Shown: in pieces, positions 24,775 to 32,455 of the stretch
How positions within the stretch are numbered: position 1 is the first letter of the stretch
Layout of the letters: every line of letters begins with the position of its first letter
Assembly: GCA_026014485.1 (NCBI GenBank)
Contig: JAOZIE010000020.1
Span: 87,221-151,220, forward strand
Length of the DNA: 64,000 bases
Direction of reading: 5' to 3'
From: Candidatus Bathyarchaeota archaeon
Lineage (GTDB): Archaea > Thermoproteota > Bathyarchaeia > Bathyarchaeales > Bathycorpusculaceae
Notes under the pieces: model-generated
Database searches by the model: none
Seen by the model: the letters and a program-made list of their open reading frames with translations, nothing else
What the model was told of the DNA's origin: nothing
Position numbers and translations under genes: made by a program

Positions 24775-25050
24775 GTGAGAAGGCTCATGTTAAGTGATAT
24801 GCTAGAACTCAAAAACCTAAAGCCGCGGCAATTCCAAGTGTTTTTCCTACGGAACGATGACAGCCAAGCGGTCGAAGTTCATGAAACAGGACGAGTGGAT
24901 TTCATAACGGTGCAGCAACATCTTGAACGGGGCGAATCGGTTTTCATAACTAGCAAAGAATCTCAGAAGGTACCAACGCCCCCGCAGAAGAAACCTCGTC
25001 CAAGCGTGAAGAGTCGGCTGGTGACCGCGTTCTACTTCGACAAAACATAG
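24775..25050 (+). CDS. Small conserved-looking hypothetical protein
   Basis: A 91-residue soluble protein with a folded-looking core (LKPRQFQVFFLRNDD, VDFITVQQHLERGESVFITS), a Pro/Lys-rich linker and a C-terminal SRLVTAFYFD. GAGG lies five bases before the GTG start; ATGs at codons 5 and 9 are alternatives. No function assigned; nothing around it suggests one. Confidence 0.55.
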   Translation: MRRLMLSDMLELKNLKPRQFQVFFLRNDDSQAVEVHETGRVDFITVQQHLERGESVFITSKESQKVPTPPQKKPRPSVKSRLVTAFYFDKT

Positions 25051-25241
25051 CCTCGTCGATTTTGTGTGGCGTGCATCCTGTAGATTCCTCTTCCTCCCCT
25101 CTCTCCTCCTTCGAATTTTTCGGGTGCACGCCGCTCCCACTTACAGCAACAAGTCTGTTTTTGGAAAAAGTTTGACGTGGCGTTTTTCCGTTGAATCAAC
25201 GCTCCGTGACGTTGTTGGCTTTGAAAGAGAAAAAGATGTAG

Positions 25242-25934
25242 TTAGGCAGCCGTGTTCGGGGCTTTGTTTAGGCTTTCAATCAGGATGGGTAGGTCCGTTA
25301 TGGAAGTTATGACGTAGTTTGCGCCTTGAGCAACTAACTGTTTTTGGGTGGACATTCCCGTTGTCAAACCGACTCCGATTGCCTTGATTTCTTTGGCAGC
25401 CTGCATGTCTTCGATGCTGTCCCCGACAACAACCGTCTCATCTGCCGTTACGCCTAGGGCTTCCAGCGCAGCAACACAGTGCTCGGGGTCAGGCTTTACT
25501 TTTGTCACTTTGTTACGTGAGATTAATGCGTCAAAGAACTCTGCAATCCTGAAGCGTTCAAGGATTTTCTTGGTGGCATTTTCGCCGTTTATTGTGCAAA
25601 CCGCAATTTTCAGCCCCTTTTTCCTGAGCGTTTTAAGGGTCTCCACGGCTCCGGGAAGCAAGCTGGTTAGGGAGGCGGCTTCTAACTCGTGTTTCTCCGC
25701 GATTTGCATGACCTCCTTGCGGATTTCCTCCATAGCCGCAGGTTTCCCGTTCTTGACCATCACCAACTCGGTTTTTTTAAGCATGTCAAATATGGTTTCT
25801 TTTGCGGATATCACGGAGGCTGGAACGCCCATTTTCATAAGGTAGCCTCGGGCTTCCGCGCGGACCGTTTTGTAGTCTAGGTTGAAGGCTGCGATTGTTC
25901 CGTCTAAGTCGAATATGGCTGCTTTTATGGTCAA
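25242..25934 (-). CDS. HAD-superfamily phosphatase, phosphoglycolate phosphatase-like
   Basis: A 230-residue HAD hydrolase. Motif I is FDLDGTIAAF (nucleophile Asp9), motif II is VCTINGENA (Thr), motif III KVKPDPEHC and motif IV VVVGDSIEDM. The large helical cap resembles phosphoglycolate phosphatase and beta-phosphoglucomutase types. It is distinct from the HAD enzyme at 23939 and transcribed from the opposite strand. Confidence 0.85.
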   Translation of the reverse strand: MTIKAAIFDLDGTIAAFNLDYKTVRAEARGYLMKMGVPASVISAKETIFDMLKKTELVMVKNGKPAAMEEIRKEVMQIAEKHELEAASLTSLLPGAVETLKTLRKKGLKIAVCTINGENATKKILERFRIAEFFDALISRNKVTKVKPDPEHCVAALEALGVTADETVVVGDSIEDMQAAKEIKAIGVGLTTGMSTQKQLVAQGANYVITSITDLPILIESLNKAPNTAA

Positions 25935-26253
25935 GATTTTTCACTCTCAGAGGATTGGAATTTAAAGCTGCATAAGCAGTTTGCGGATAAAAGATATACT
26001 TTGTGGTAAAAGTGGCTTCTGTTGATTCTCGGTTGATTCAGCTTTGCTTGGGGTTTTTTTGGTGTTTAGGTTTTTTGCTTTACCGTTTTGCACCTGATGG
26101 ACGTTTGTTTATGTTTTCGCTGATAAGGTATTTATATGATTGGAATGTTGTGGAGTAGGTGTACAGTTGAACGAATTAATTGGTGGAAGATGCAAAAATG
26201 AATGCTAGCTCTGGATGTTTCAGGAACCAAAATTTGGCTGAAGGTGAGCAATT
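25935..26253. other. Divergent intergenic region upstream of the dph6-like gene
   Basis: A TATA box (TATTTATATG, about 26128-26137) serves the plus strand. A 19-codon frame (26198-26257) opens ahead of the next gene and ends in a TGA that overlaps its ATG; it could be a leader peptide. Nothing else stands out. Confidence 0.45.
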
Positions 26254-26922
26254 ATGAAGGTAGCCATATCCTGGACAGGCGGAAAAGACTCTGCCTTAGC
26301 CTGCATAAAAGCCCAAAAAAGCCACGAAGTCGCATTATTCGTTAACTTCCGATGGGACAAACCCTCCCTCTCCCACCCGATGGCTATAGCCAAATTACAG
26401 TCCGAAGCCGTAAACAAACCGTTTCTCTGGGAAAGAGTACAAGACCCCTATTTAGAATCATACCGACTCTCTATTCTCTACCTCAAAAACAAATGCGGCA
26501 TAGACGCAATCGTCACCGGAGACATCACCGTAGATGCCTTCCACGGCAAATGGATAGACGAAGTCTGTAAAGACACCGGCGTCCAAGTTATCAAGCCTCT
26601 GTGGGAAAAAGACCGCACCACGCTGATGGAGGACTTGCTGGAAAGCAAACTGAAAGTAACTCTCACATGCGTCAAGGAACCTTGGTTTACAGAAGACTGG
26701 CTTGGACGAACCATCGACGAAAAATGCTACCAAGACCTCCAAGAATTACACAAGAAAAACGGCGTAGACATCTGCGGGGAATTCGGGGAATACCACACCA
26801 TGGTTATGGACGCGCCGTTCTTCACCAAGACCATTCATATGCCCTCTTTTACCAAGATGAAAACCGAAAACGGCTTCATCATGGAACCAACTGGGCTCTC
26901 CCTAAAACCAAAACCCGCCTAA
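26254..26922 (+). CDS. Dph6-like ATP-pyrophosphatase (diphthine-ammonia ligase family)
   Basis: A PP-loop enzyme of the DUF71/MJ0570 family, whose eukaryotic member Dph6 amidates diphthine on elongation factor 2. The PP-loop reads SWTGGKDSALA (residues 5-15), followed by the family's ITVDAFHGKWID-like acceptor region and CGEFGEYHT near residue 178. 222 residues, normal size. GGTGA precedes the ATG by about seven bases. The small Cys-rich gene follows after five bases. Confidence 0.8.
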   Translation: MKVAISWTGGKDSALACIKAQKSHEVALFVNFRWDKPSLSHPMAIAKLQSEAVNKPFLWERVQDPYLESYRLSILYLKNKCGIDAIVTGDITVDAFHGKWIDEVCKDTGVQVIKPLWEKDRTTLMEDLLESKLKVTLTCVKEPWFTEDWLGRTIDEKCYQDLQELHKKNGVDICGEFGEYHTMVMDAPFFTKTIHMPSFTKMKTENGFIMEPTGLSLKPKPA

Positions 26923-26927
26923 AGGAG

Positions 26928-27215
26928 GTGAACGAAGCGAAAACAGAAACTTGCAGAGACTGCGCAAACCTCGACGACCGCCGAGACATAGAAGGCGTTG
27001 CAATATGCGCCATGCACCACGGCCCCAGCGTCTGCTGCCAAGAATTCACACCCAAAAACGCAAATGTGAACGCCGACCGAATCGACCAAAAATTCTGTCT
27101 GAACTGCGCTAACTTTGAAGAAATCGCTGGAATCCCCGTATGCGCCAGAGACCATCGACCGGGCATCGCCTGTGGAGCGTTCAGACGGTTAGAGGCCGAA
27201 GTAGCAGCCGTATAA
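26928..27215 (+). CDS. Cys-rich protein with two tandem CxxC...C...H...C modules
   Basis: A 95-residue protein built from two copies of one module: C9, C12, C27, H31, C37 and C57, C60, C72, H76, C82, each opening with CxxCAN and closing with CxxF. The identical spacing from the third Cys onward (4, 6 and 3 residues) shows an internal duplication. This looks like two metal-binding knuckles; zinc or Fe-S cannot be told. The start is uncertain: a perfect AAAGGAGGTGA lies right at the junction after the dph6-like stop, and the GTG inside it is the only in-frame start codon near. Co-transcription with the dph6-like gene suggests a related role. Confidence 0.65.
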   Translation: MNEAKTETCRDCANLDDRRDIEGVAICAMHHGPSVCCQEFTPKNANVNADRIDQKFCLNCANFEEIAGIPVCARDHRPGIACGAFRRLEAEVAAV

Positions 27216-27559
27216 TCGAAAAATATCCTGTCGACTCCGAAAAGGGGAAATGACTGGGTACTCTGCCCTTCCAGTGGTTAAGCGGCTAAAGAAACCTTTA
27301 GGTATGCTTACTTAGGCTTCTCTTTCGTTTGTTCTCTGCGGCTTTTAAATTGTTGTTACTGCATTGTGGGACAACAAACAATTAAGACGCTAAATACGCC
27401 TGATTCTTTGATAGCTTACGCGCACCCACATGCAGAAGGTTATCTTGAGCTTTAGTGGGTGTTCGTCTAAGTATTACATCATCAGACAGTTACTAAGAAT
27501 GCATAAGCTTTTAATTTCTGCAGTCCACCGACCCCTACCAGTAGAAGGTTAACAGCAAA
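27216..27559. other. Intergenic region upstream of the acyl-CoA synthetase fusion
   Basis: Two TATA-like boxes: GGCTTTTAAAT (about 27340-27350), leading straight into a degenerate 25-bp motif, and GCTTTTAATTT (about 27506-27516), at a better distance for the synthetase start. No gene is visible. Confidence 0.45.
27340..27377 (+). promoter_or_regulatory. TATA-like box with degenerate split motif
   Basis: GGCTTTTAAAT, then TTGTTACTG, six bases, GGGACAACA. It resembles the strict copies but differs in both arms and spacing. It lies in the sense orientation, about 180 bases ahead of the synthetase gene. Confidence 0.35.
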
Positions 27560-30400
27560 ATGGGTACCTTAAACCTTGACAAAGTTTTCAATCCTCAAAG
27601 CGTAGCTATTATAGGCGCAAGTGACGCTGAAGGCTCCGTCGGATACGCCATAGTGAAAAACTTCACTCGACTCGGTTACGCAGGTAAAGTTTACTTTGTT
27701 AACATACGTAAACCCGAAATTCTTGGAACAAAAACCTATCCCTCCATAGCCGCCATTCCTGAACCGGTAGATTTAGCCATGATTGCCACTCCCGCTAAGA
27801 CGGTTCCCGATGTGGTTGAGGAGTGCGGAAAGGCAGGCGTCAAAGGCGCCATCATCGTTTCCGCGGGCTTCAAAGAGACTGGTCCTGCAGGTAAAGCTCT
27901 TGAAGAGAAAATCCTGGGTCTCGCCCGAAAATATAACATACGCATTGTGGGTCCAAACTGTATCGGCATAATTCGCCCCCGCATAAACCTTAACGCCACC
28001 TTCGTGGATAAGGTTCCCAAGTCAGGTAACATCGCGTTTCTCAGCCAAAGCGGCGCGTTAGGCTCAGCTATCCTTGACTGGGCAATTCATGAGAACATCG
28101 GTTTTAGCAACTTTGTCTCTGTCGGCAGCATGATCGATGTGGACTTCGGCGACCTCATAGACTACTTTGGCATGGACCCCAAAACCAAAAGCATACTTAT
28201 GTACGTGGAAGGCATAACGGAAGCCCGCAAATTCATGAGTGCCGCCCGCCACTTCGCCCGCACCAAACCCATAGTTGTTGTGAAGTCAGGCAGATTCAGC
28301 GAAAGCGCCAAAGCAGCAGCCTCTCACACGGGGTCTCTGTCTGGTGAAGACGCAATTTACGATGCCGCCTTCAAGCGTGCAGGTATCGTTCGCGTGGAGG
28401 AGATTGCTGACCTTTTCAATGCCGCAGAGGTTTTGGGCACGCAGCCCCTGCCTAAAGGACCCAACCTTGCAATAATCACGAATGCTGGCGGACCTGGTGT
28501 GATGACAACCGACGCTTTGATTGCGCGGGGCGGAAAACTGGCTAAGCTCAGCCAGAAAACGTTGGATTCACTTAACGCTGTTTTGCCTCATTTCTGGAGC
28601 CATGGAAACCCCATTGATGTTTTGGGAGACGCCAAAGCTGACCGCTATAAAGCCGCCGTGGAAGCGTGCCTAAACGACCCAAATATCGACGGTATCTTGG
28701 TGATTTTTACGCAGCAGGCGGTTTCTGAGTCGGTTGAAATAGCCAAGAGCCTTGTGGATTTGGTCAAGAGTAAATCGTACCAAAACAAAACTATCCTCAC
28801 CAGCTTCATGGGGTATGGCGCCGTGCAGGAAGCCAACAGCCTTCTGAATGCAAATAATATTCCCACTTACGGGACGCCTGAGCAGGCAGTTAAAACCTAC
28901 ATGACTATGTACCAGTATCAACGCAACGTGGAGCTCATTTATGAGACGCCTGAGGAACTTGCTGTTGACACCCCGCCTAAACGTCCCATAAACGTCATTT
29001 TGCGGAATGCTGCTTTCGAAGACCGCGAAGTGCTAACCGAAGACGAAGCCAAAAAAATCCTCAAGTACTACAACTTCCCCGTTGTCAAAACCGCAGCCGC
29101 CAACAACGTTGAAGAAGCCGTAGCTTACGCGCAGCAGATGGGTTTCCCCGTGGTGATAAAGATTCTTTCGCCCCAAATCATCCACAAAAGCGATGTAGGC
29201 GGCGTAATCCTCAACGTACAAAACCCTGAAGAAGTGCGCAAGGCGTTTGAAGCTCTGATCCAGCGGGCAACCGCCTTCAACCCCAACGCCCAGATAATCG
29301 GCGTTACCGTTCAGCCGATGGTTCAGAAGAAGGGCTACGAAATCATAATCGGCGGAAAAACCGACCCTATTTTTGGGCCTGTGGTGCTTTTCGGTATGGG
29401 CGGCGTCGGCGTGGAACTCTTCAAAGACTACTCCATGGGGCTTCCTCCATTGAACACTACACTGATTCGGCGGATGATGGAGGAAACAAAAATCTACAAG
29501 CTCCTCAAAGGCTACCGCGGTTCCCCGCCAGCTGACCTAAAGAAGCTTGAAGAGACCCTGCTGCTTTTCTCGCAGTTGCTCACGGATTTCCCCCAGATAA
29601 AAGAAATCGACATCAACCCGCTTCTGGTAAACGAGAAAGAAGTTTGCATACTGGACGCGCGGGTCGTTATAGACAAAGCCAGCATCTGCAAAACCTTCGA
29701 GCCGCATGAGCATCTTGTGATTAGCCCTTACCCAAAAAAAGACGAAAAACTGTGGACCCTAAAAAACGGGCAAGACGTGCTGCTAAGACCCATAAAACCT
29801 GAAGATGAACCCATGTGGCTGGACATGTTCAGAAGCTTCAGCGAAGAATCCATCCGCTACCGCTTCTTCCAGATGCTTAAAGATACCCCGCATGAAATCC
29901 GCGTGCGCTACTGCAACATTGACTACGACCGAGAAGTAGCCATCGTAGCTGAACTCTTAGAGGAGGGACGCCGCAAAATCTTAGGCGTCAGCCGAGTCAG
30001 CATAGAGCCCGATGGCAAAAGCGGTGAAATAGCCTTCGTAGTCGGTGACAGATGGCAGAACTTGGGCTTGGGAACCAAACTGGTGGATTACTGTTTGGAC
30101 ATTGCCGTAGGAATGGGGGTCGAAAACGTTTACGCCATCATGCTTCCAGACAACTACCGTGCATTAAGCTTAACCAAAAAGATGGGTTTCGACCTAGAAT
30201 ACCTTGGCGACGGAACCGTGAAGGGCAACTTAAGCCTCAAAGATGAGCAGTTGGATCCACGGTGTTTTCTGCCTAAACCCGACTTTGAACCCCCCTCAGA
30301 ACTGCCCGAAGAAAAAGGAAAACCTTCCGCTTCTCCCCCTAAAGAAACGGTTTTCGTAGAAAGAAAAAAGGAAGCCGAGGTTGCTTCAGCCTCAGCTTGA
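27560..30400 (+). CDS. ADP-forming acyl-CoA synthetase fused to a GNAT acetyltransferase
   Basis: A 946-residue fusion. Order: CoA-binding domain (about 5-135), succinyl-CoA-ligase-like domains (about 150-460), ATP-grasp (about 490-705) and GNAT N-acetyltransferase (about 755-905), then a low-complexity tail. The synthetase part makes ATP from acyl-CoA, ADP and phosphate, the archaeal route for acetate formation. The catalytic phosphohistidine is present (H256 in AAASHTGSLSG). Bacterial Pat/PatZ lysine acetyltransferases share this architecture but lose that His and the synthetase activity, so this protein could do both jobs. GNAT motif A is seen as RWQNLGLGTKLV. No separate alpha or beta subunit gene lies nearby. 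Confidence 0.9.
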   Translation: MGTLNLDKVFNPQSVAIIGASDAEGSVGYAIVKNFTRLGYAGKVYFVNIRKPEILGTKTYPSIAAIPEPVDLAMIATPAKTVPDVVEECGKAGVKGAIIVSAGFKETGPAGKALEEKILGLARKYNIRIVGPNCIGIIRPRINLNATFVDKVPKSGNIAFLSQSGALGSAILDWAIHENIGFSNFVSVGSMIDVDFGDLIDYFGMDPKTKSILMYVEGITEARKFMSAARHFARTKPIVVVKSGRFSESAKAAASHTGSLSGEDAIYDAAFKRAGIVRVEEIADLFNAAEVLGTQPLPKGPNLAIITNAGGPGVMTTDALIARGGKLAKLSQKTLDSLNAVLPHFWSHGNPIDVLGDAKADRYKAAVEACLNDPNIDGILVIFTQQAVSESVEIAKSLVDLVKSKSYQNKTILTSFMGYGAVQEANSLLNANNIPTYGTPEQAVKTYMTMYQYQRNVELIYETPEELAVDTPPKRPINVILRNAAFEDREVLTEDEAKKILKYYNFPVVKTAAANNVEEAVAYAQQMGFPVVIKILSPQIIHKSDVGGVILNVQNPEEVRKAFEALIQRATAFNPNAQIIGVTVQPMVQKKGYEIIIGGKTDPIFGPVVLFGMGGVGVELFKDYSMGLPPLNTTLIRRMMEETKIYKLLKGYRGSPPADLKKLEETLLLFSQLLTDFPQIKEIDINPLLVNEKEVCILDARVVIDKASICKTFEPHEHLVISPYPKKDEKLWTLKNGQDVLLRPIKPEDEPMWLDMFRSFSEESIRYRFFQMLKDTPHEIRVRYCNIDYDREVAIVAELLEEGRRKILGVSRVSIEPDGKSGEIAFVVGDRWQNLGLGTKLVDYCLDIAVGMGVENVYAIMLPDNYRALSLTKKMGFDLEYLGDGTVKGNLSLKDEQLDPRCFLPKPDFEPPSELPEEKGKPSASPPKETVFVERKKEAEVASASA

Positions 30401-30410
30401 TGTGTTTTCT

Positions 30411-31721
30411 TTAAACAGGGCGCATTTTGACGGCGTGCGTTGAACATGAGATGCAGGGGTCGTAGGCTCGTACCAGCATCTCCAAGGTTAACTCAATTTC
30501 TTTTTCAGTTTTCTCAAGTAACGTTGGCACCAGTGTTTTCATGTCTAAGTCGATGTTGCCGTGGTTCTGGTTCGTTGGGATAACGCAGTTTGCTTTCGTG
30601 CAGACTCCCTTAGAGTTGTAGGTGTAGTCGTGGAACAGTATGCCTCTGGGGACTTCTACAGCGCTTACGCCGTGTCCCGCCTTGGGCTTCACTTCTGGTC
30701 TAAAGTAGTCTGACTGAGCCTTCAAACCGTCGGCTTCCAACTCGTTTATGAGGCGAATTGAATCCTCCACACTGTGAACTACTTCAACAAGCTGCGCCAC
30801 GCTATTCATAAACGGGTTATGGCACACAGGCTTTAACCCGAACATACCCGCAACTTCCTTTGCCAACGGAGAGAGCTTGTCATAGTTGAGGTTAACTCTG
30901 GCGAGGGCGCCCACCATGTAGGAGCTGCGGGCGTGTTTTGCCCATTTCGCCGTGGAAGTCGGCACAATATACTCATTGGTGAACGAGAGGTACTCGTTGA
31001 CTGGTGCCGTGCCCGTGTCTGTTGAAGCAAGTTGCCCATCGTACAGCGCATACTCGTCGGGGCTGGTTAGACCGATAAACTCCGTTTCCCTAGTAAAATC
31101 AGGCAACTTGCCAGCCACAGACTTCACCAGCTTCGCAGCAGCCTGCAGGTCGGGAACGGCATCTTGAAGCATCTTTCGGAGCTCAGACAACTCACTTTTT
31201 GAGGGTATCTTTGAGAAGCCGCCGGGAATTAGCCTTTGAGGATGTGTTGTTCTTCCACAGAGGCGTCTTGACATTTCGTTGGCGGTTCTGTGCAGACGCA
31301 GAACCATTTTGACTTCTTCTGGATTCGACTTCGCCAAAGGAATAACTGAGCCCACGCCCATCAAGTCGGGCAGAACCAGAAATCCAACGTGCAGAATGTG
31401 GCTCTGCATGTTTTCCGCGTGTAACGCCAGTTTTCTCAGCTTCAGGTCCTGTTGGCTTATGGTGATGTCCATGGCTGCTTCTGTGGCTTTCAGAGAAGCT
31501 AACGTGTGTCCTATGCTGCAGATGCCGCAGATTCTTGAGGTGATGTGGTGTAGCTCATTCCAGTGCCTCCCAACCACCATAGCCTCAAAGAATCTGGGCG
31601 CCTCGGAAACTTGCCACTCACATTTTTCCACGGTTCCTTTTTTCACGTTCACGTAGATGTTGCCGTGCCCTTCCACTCTGGTCAGGTGGTGCACTTCTAT
31701 GTTCCTGTCTTGTTTGTTCAT
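30411..31721 (-). CDS. hydA: Group 3b-type NiFe hydrogenase large subunit
   Basis: The large subunit holds the NiFe(CN)2CO site. The N-terminal RxCGxC motif is RICGICSIGH and the C-terminal one is DPCISCSTH, followed by only AVKMRPV, which the maturation protease would remove. It is the alpha subunit of the cytoplasmic sulfhydrogenase type that couples NAD(P)H and H2. I chose the ATG at MNKQDRN because GGAGG sits eight bases upstream; a longer start would overlap the neighbour more. 436 residues. Its start overlaps the hydD stop (ATGA). Last gene of the hydBG-hydD-hydA operon. Confidence 0.93.
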   Translation of the reverse strand: MNKQDRNIEVHHLTRVEGHGNIYVNVKKGTVEKCEWQVSEAPRFFEAMVVGRHWNELHHITSRICGICSIGHTLASLKATEAAMDITISQQDLKLRKLALHAENMQSHILHVGFLVLPDLMGVGSVIPLAKSNPEEVKMVLRLHRTANEMSRRLCGRTTHPQRLIPGGFSKIPSKSELSELRKMLQDAVPDLQAAAKLVKSVAGKLPDFTRETEFIGLTSPDEYALYDGQLASTDTGTAPVNEYLSFTNEYIVPTSTAKWAKHARSSYMVGALARVNLNYDKLSPLAKEVAGMFGLKPVCHNPFMNSVAQLVEVVHSVEDSIRLINELEADGLKAQSDYFRPEVKPKAGHGVSAVEVPRGILFHDYTYNSKGVCTKANCVIPTNQNHGNIDLDMKTLVPTLLEKTEKEIELTLEMLVRAYDPCISCSTHAVKMRPV

Positions 31722-32455
31722 CTTTTTGCCTCCTGCCAACCAAAATACATCTTAAACTTGCCAATTGCGTCATCAACCGTTAAGCCATACTTGATGAGGA
31801 TTTCTTTTTGGCTGTTCTCGTTGGGGTTATCCACTAAGCCTCGGCATCCCCAGCAAACGGTTCCCTCATTCACACAGCAACTGTCGCAGCCTGCTCTGGT
31901 GACGGGTCCCACGCAGAACTCTCCCCGCTCAAAAGCGCAGACGTTCTCGTTTTTCTTGCATTCCACGCACACGGGGTATGTGGGGATGTCGGGTCGTTTG
32001 CCCATCAGAAGAGACTTCACCACTTGCAGGAACTCTTTTTGGTTAATTGGGCAGCCGTGAACGTAGGCATCTACCTTCACTACGGCGTCTATGGGTCTGG
32101 CTGCGTAGGTGTCAAACAGTTTGGCTTGTTCCCCGTAGACCGTTTTTCTAACTTGGTCTAGATCTTTGTAGTTTCTTAGGCTGTTTATGCCGCCGATGGT
32201 GGCGCATGAGCCGATGGCGACCACGATTTTAGCGTTACTTCTGATTTGCTTGAGTCTTTCTTCATCCTGCAGCCGCGTGCATGACCCCTCCACGAACGCT
32301 ATGTCGTAGTCGTCGCTTTGCTCCTTCATAACCTCACGGAAACTTACCACCTCAACCTGTCCAAGCAGAGCGAGAAGCTCCTCCTCCAAGTTTGCAACTT
32401 GAAGCTGGTCTCCCTCACAACCTGCAAAGTCAAAGAACGCTACTTTCGGCTTCAT
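31718..32455 (-). CDS. hydD: NiFe hydrogenase small subunit (sulfhydrogenase delta)
   Basis: The small subunit carries Fe-S clusters that pass electrons from the NiFe site. It has the proximal-cluster region (AGCEGDQLQ, SCATIGG, HGCPINQ) and a ferredoxin-like C-terminal Cys set (CVECKKNENVC, CVGPVTRAGCDSCC, CWGCRG). Notable: the usual CxxC of the proximal cluster reads C13-E-G-D16, so Asp replaces the second Cys. 245 residues. One-base overlap with the upstream stop (TGATG) and four-base overlap with hydA, so all three are translationally coupled. Confidence 0.9.
   Translation of the reverse strand: MKPKVAFFDFAGCEGDQLQVANLEEELLALLGQVEVVSFREVMKEQSDDYDIAFVEGSCTRLQDEERLKQIRSNAKIVVAIGSCATIGGINSLRNYKDLDQVRKTVYGEQAKLFDTYAARPIDAVVKVDAYVHGCPINQKEFLQVVKSLLMGKRPDIPTYPVCVECKKNENVCAFERGEFCVGPVTRAGCDSCCVNEGTVCWGCRGLVDNPNENSQKEILIKYGLTVDDAIGKFKMYFGWQEAKR

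Noticed and set aside
26140-26170. Further copy of the split motif in reverse near 26145 (TGTTGTGGA...CAGTTGAAC)
   Set aside because: Both arms and the spacing deviate; chance resemblance is likely.
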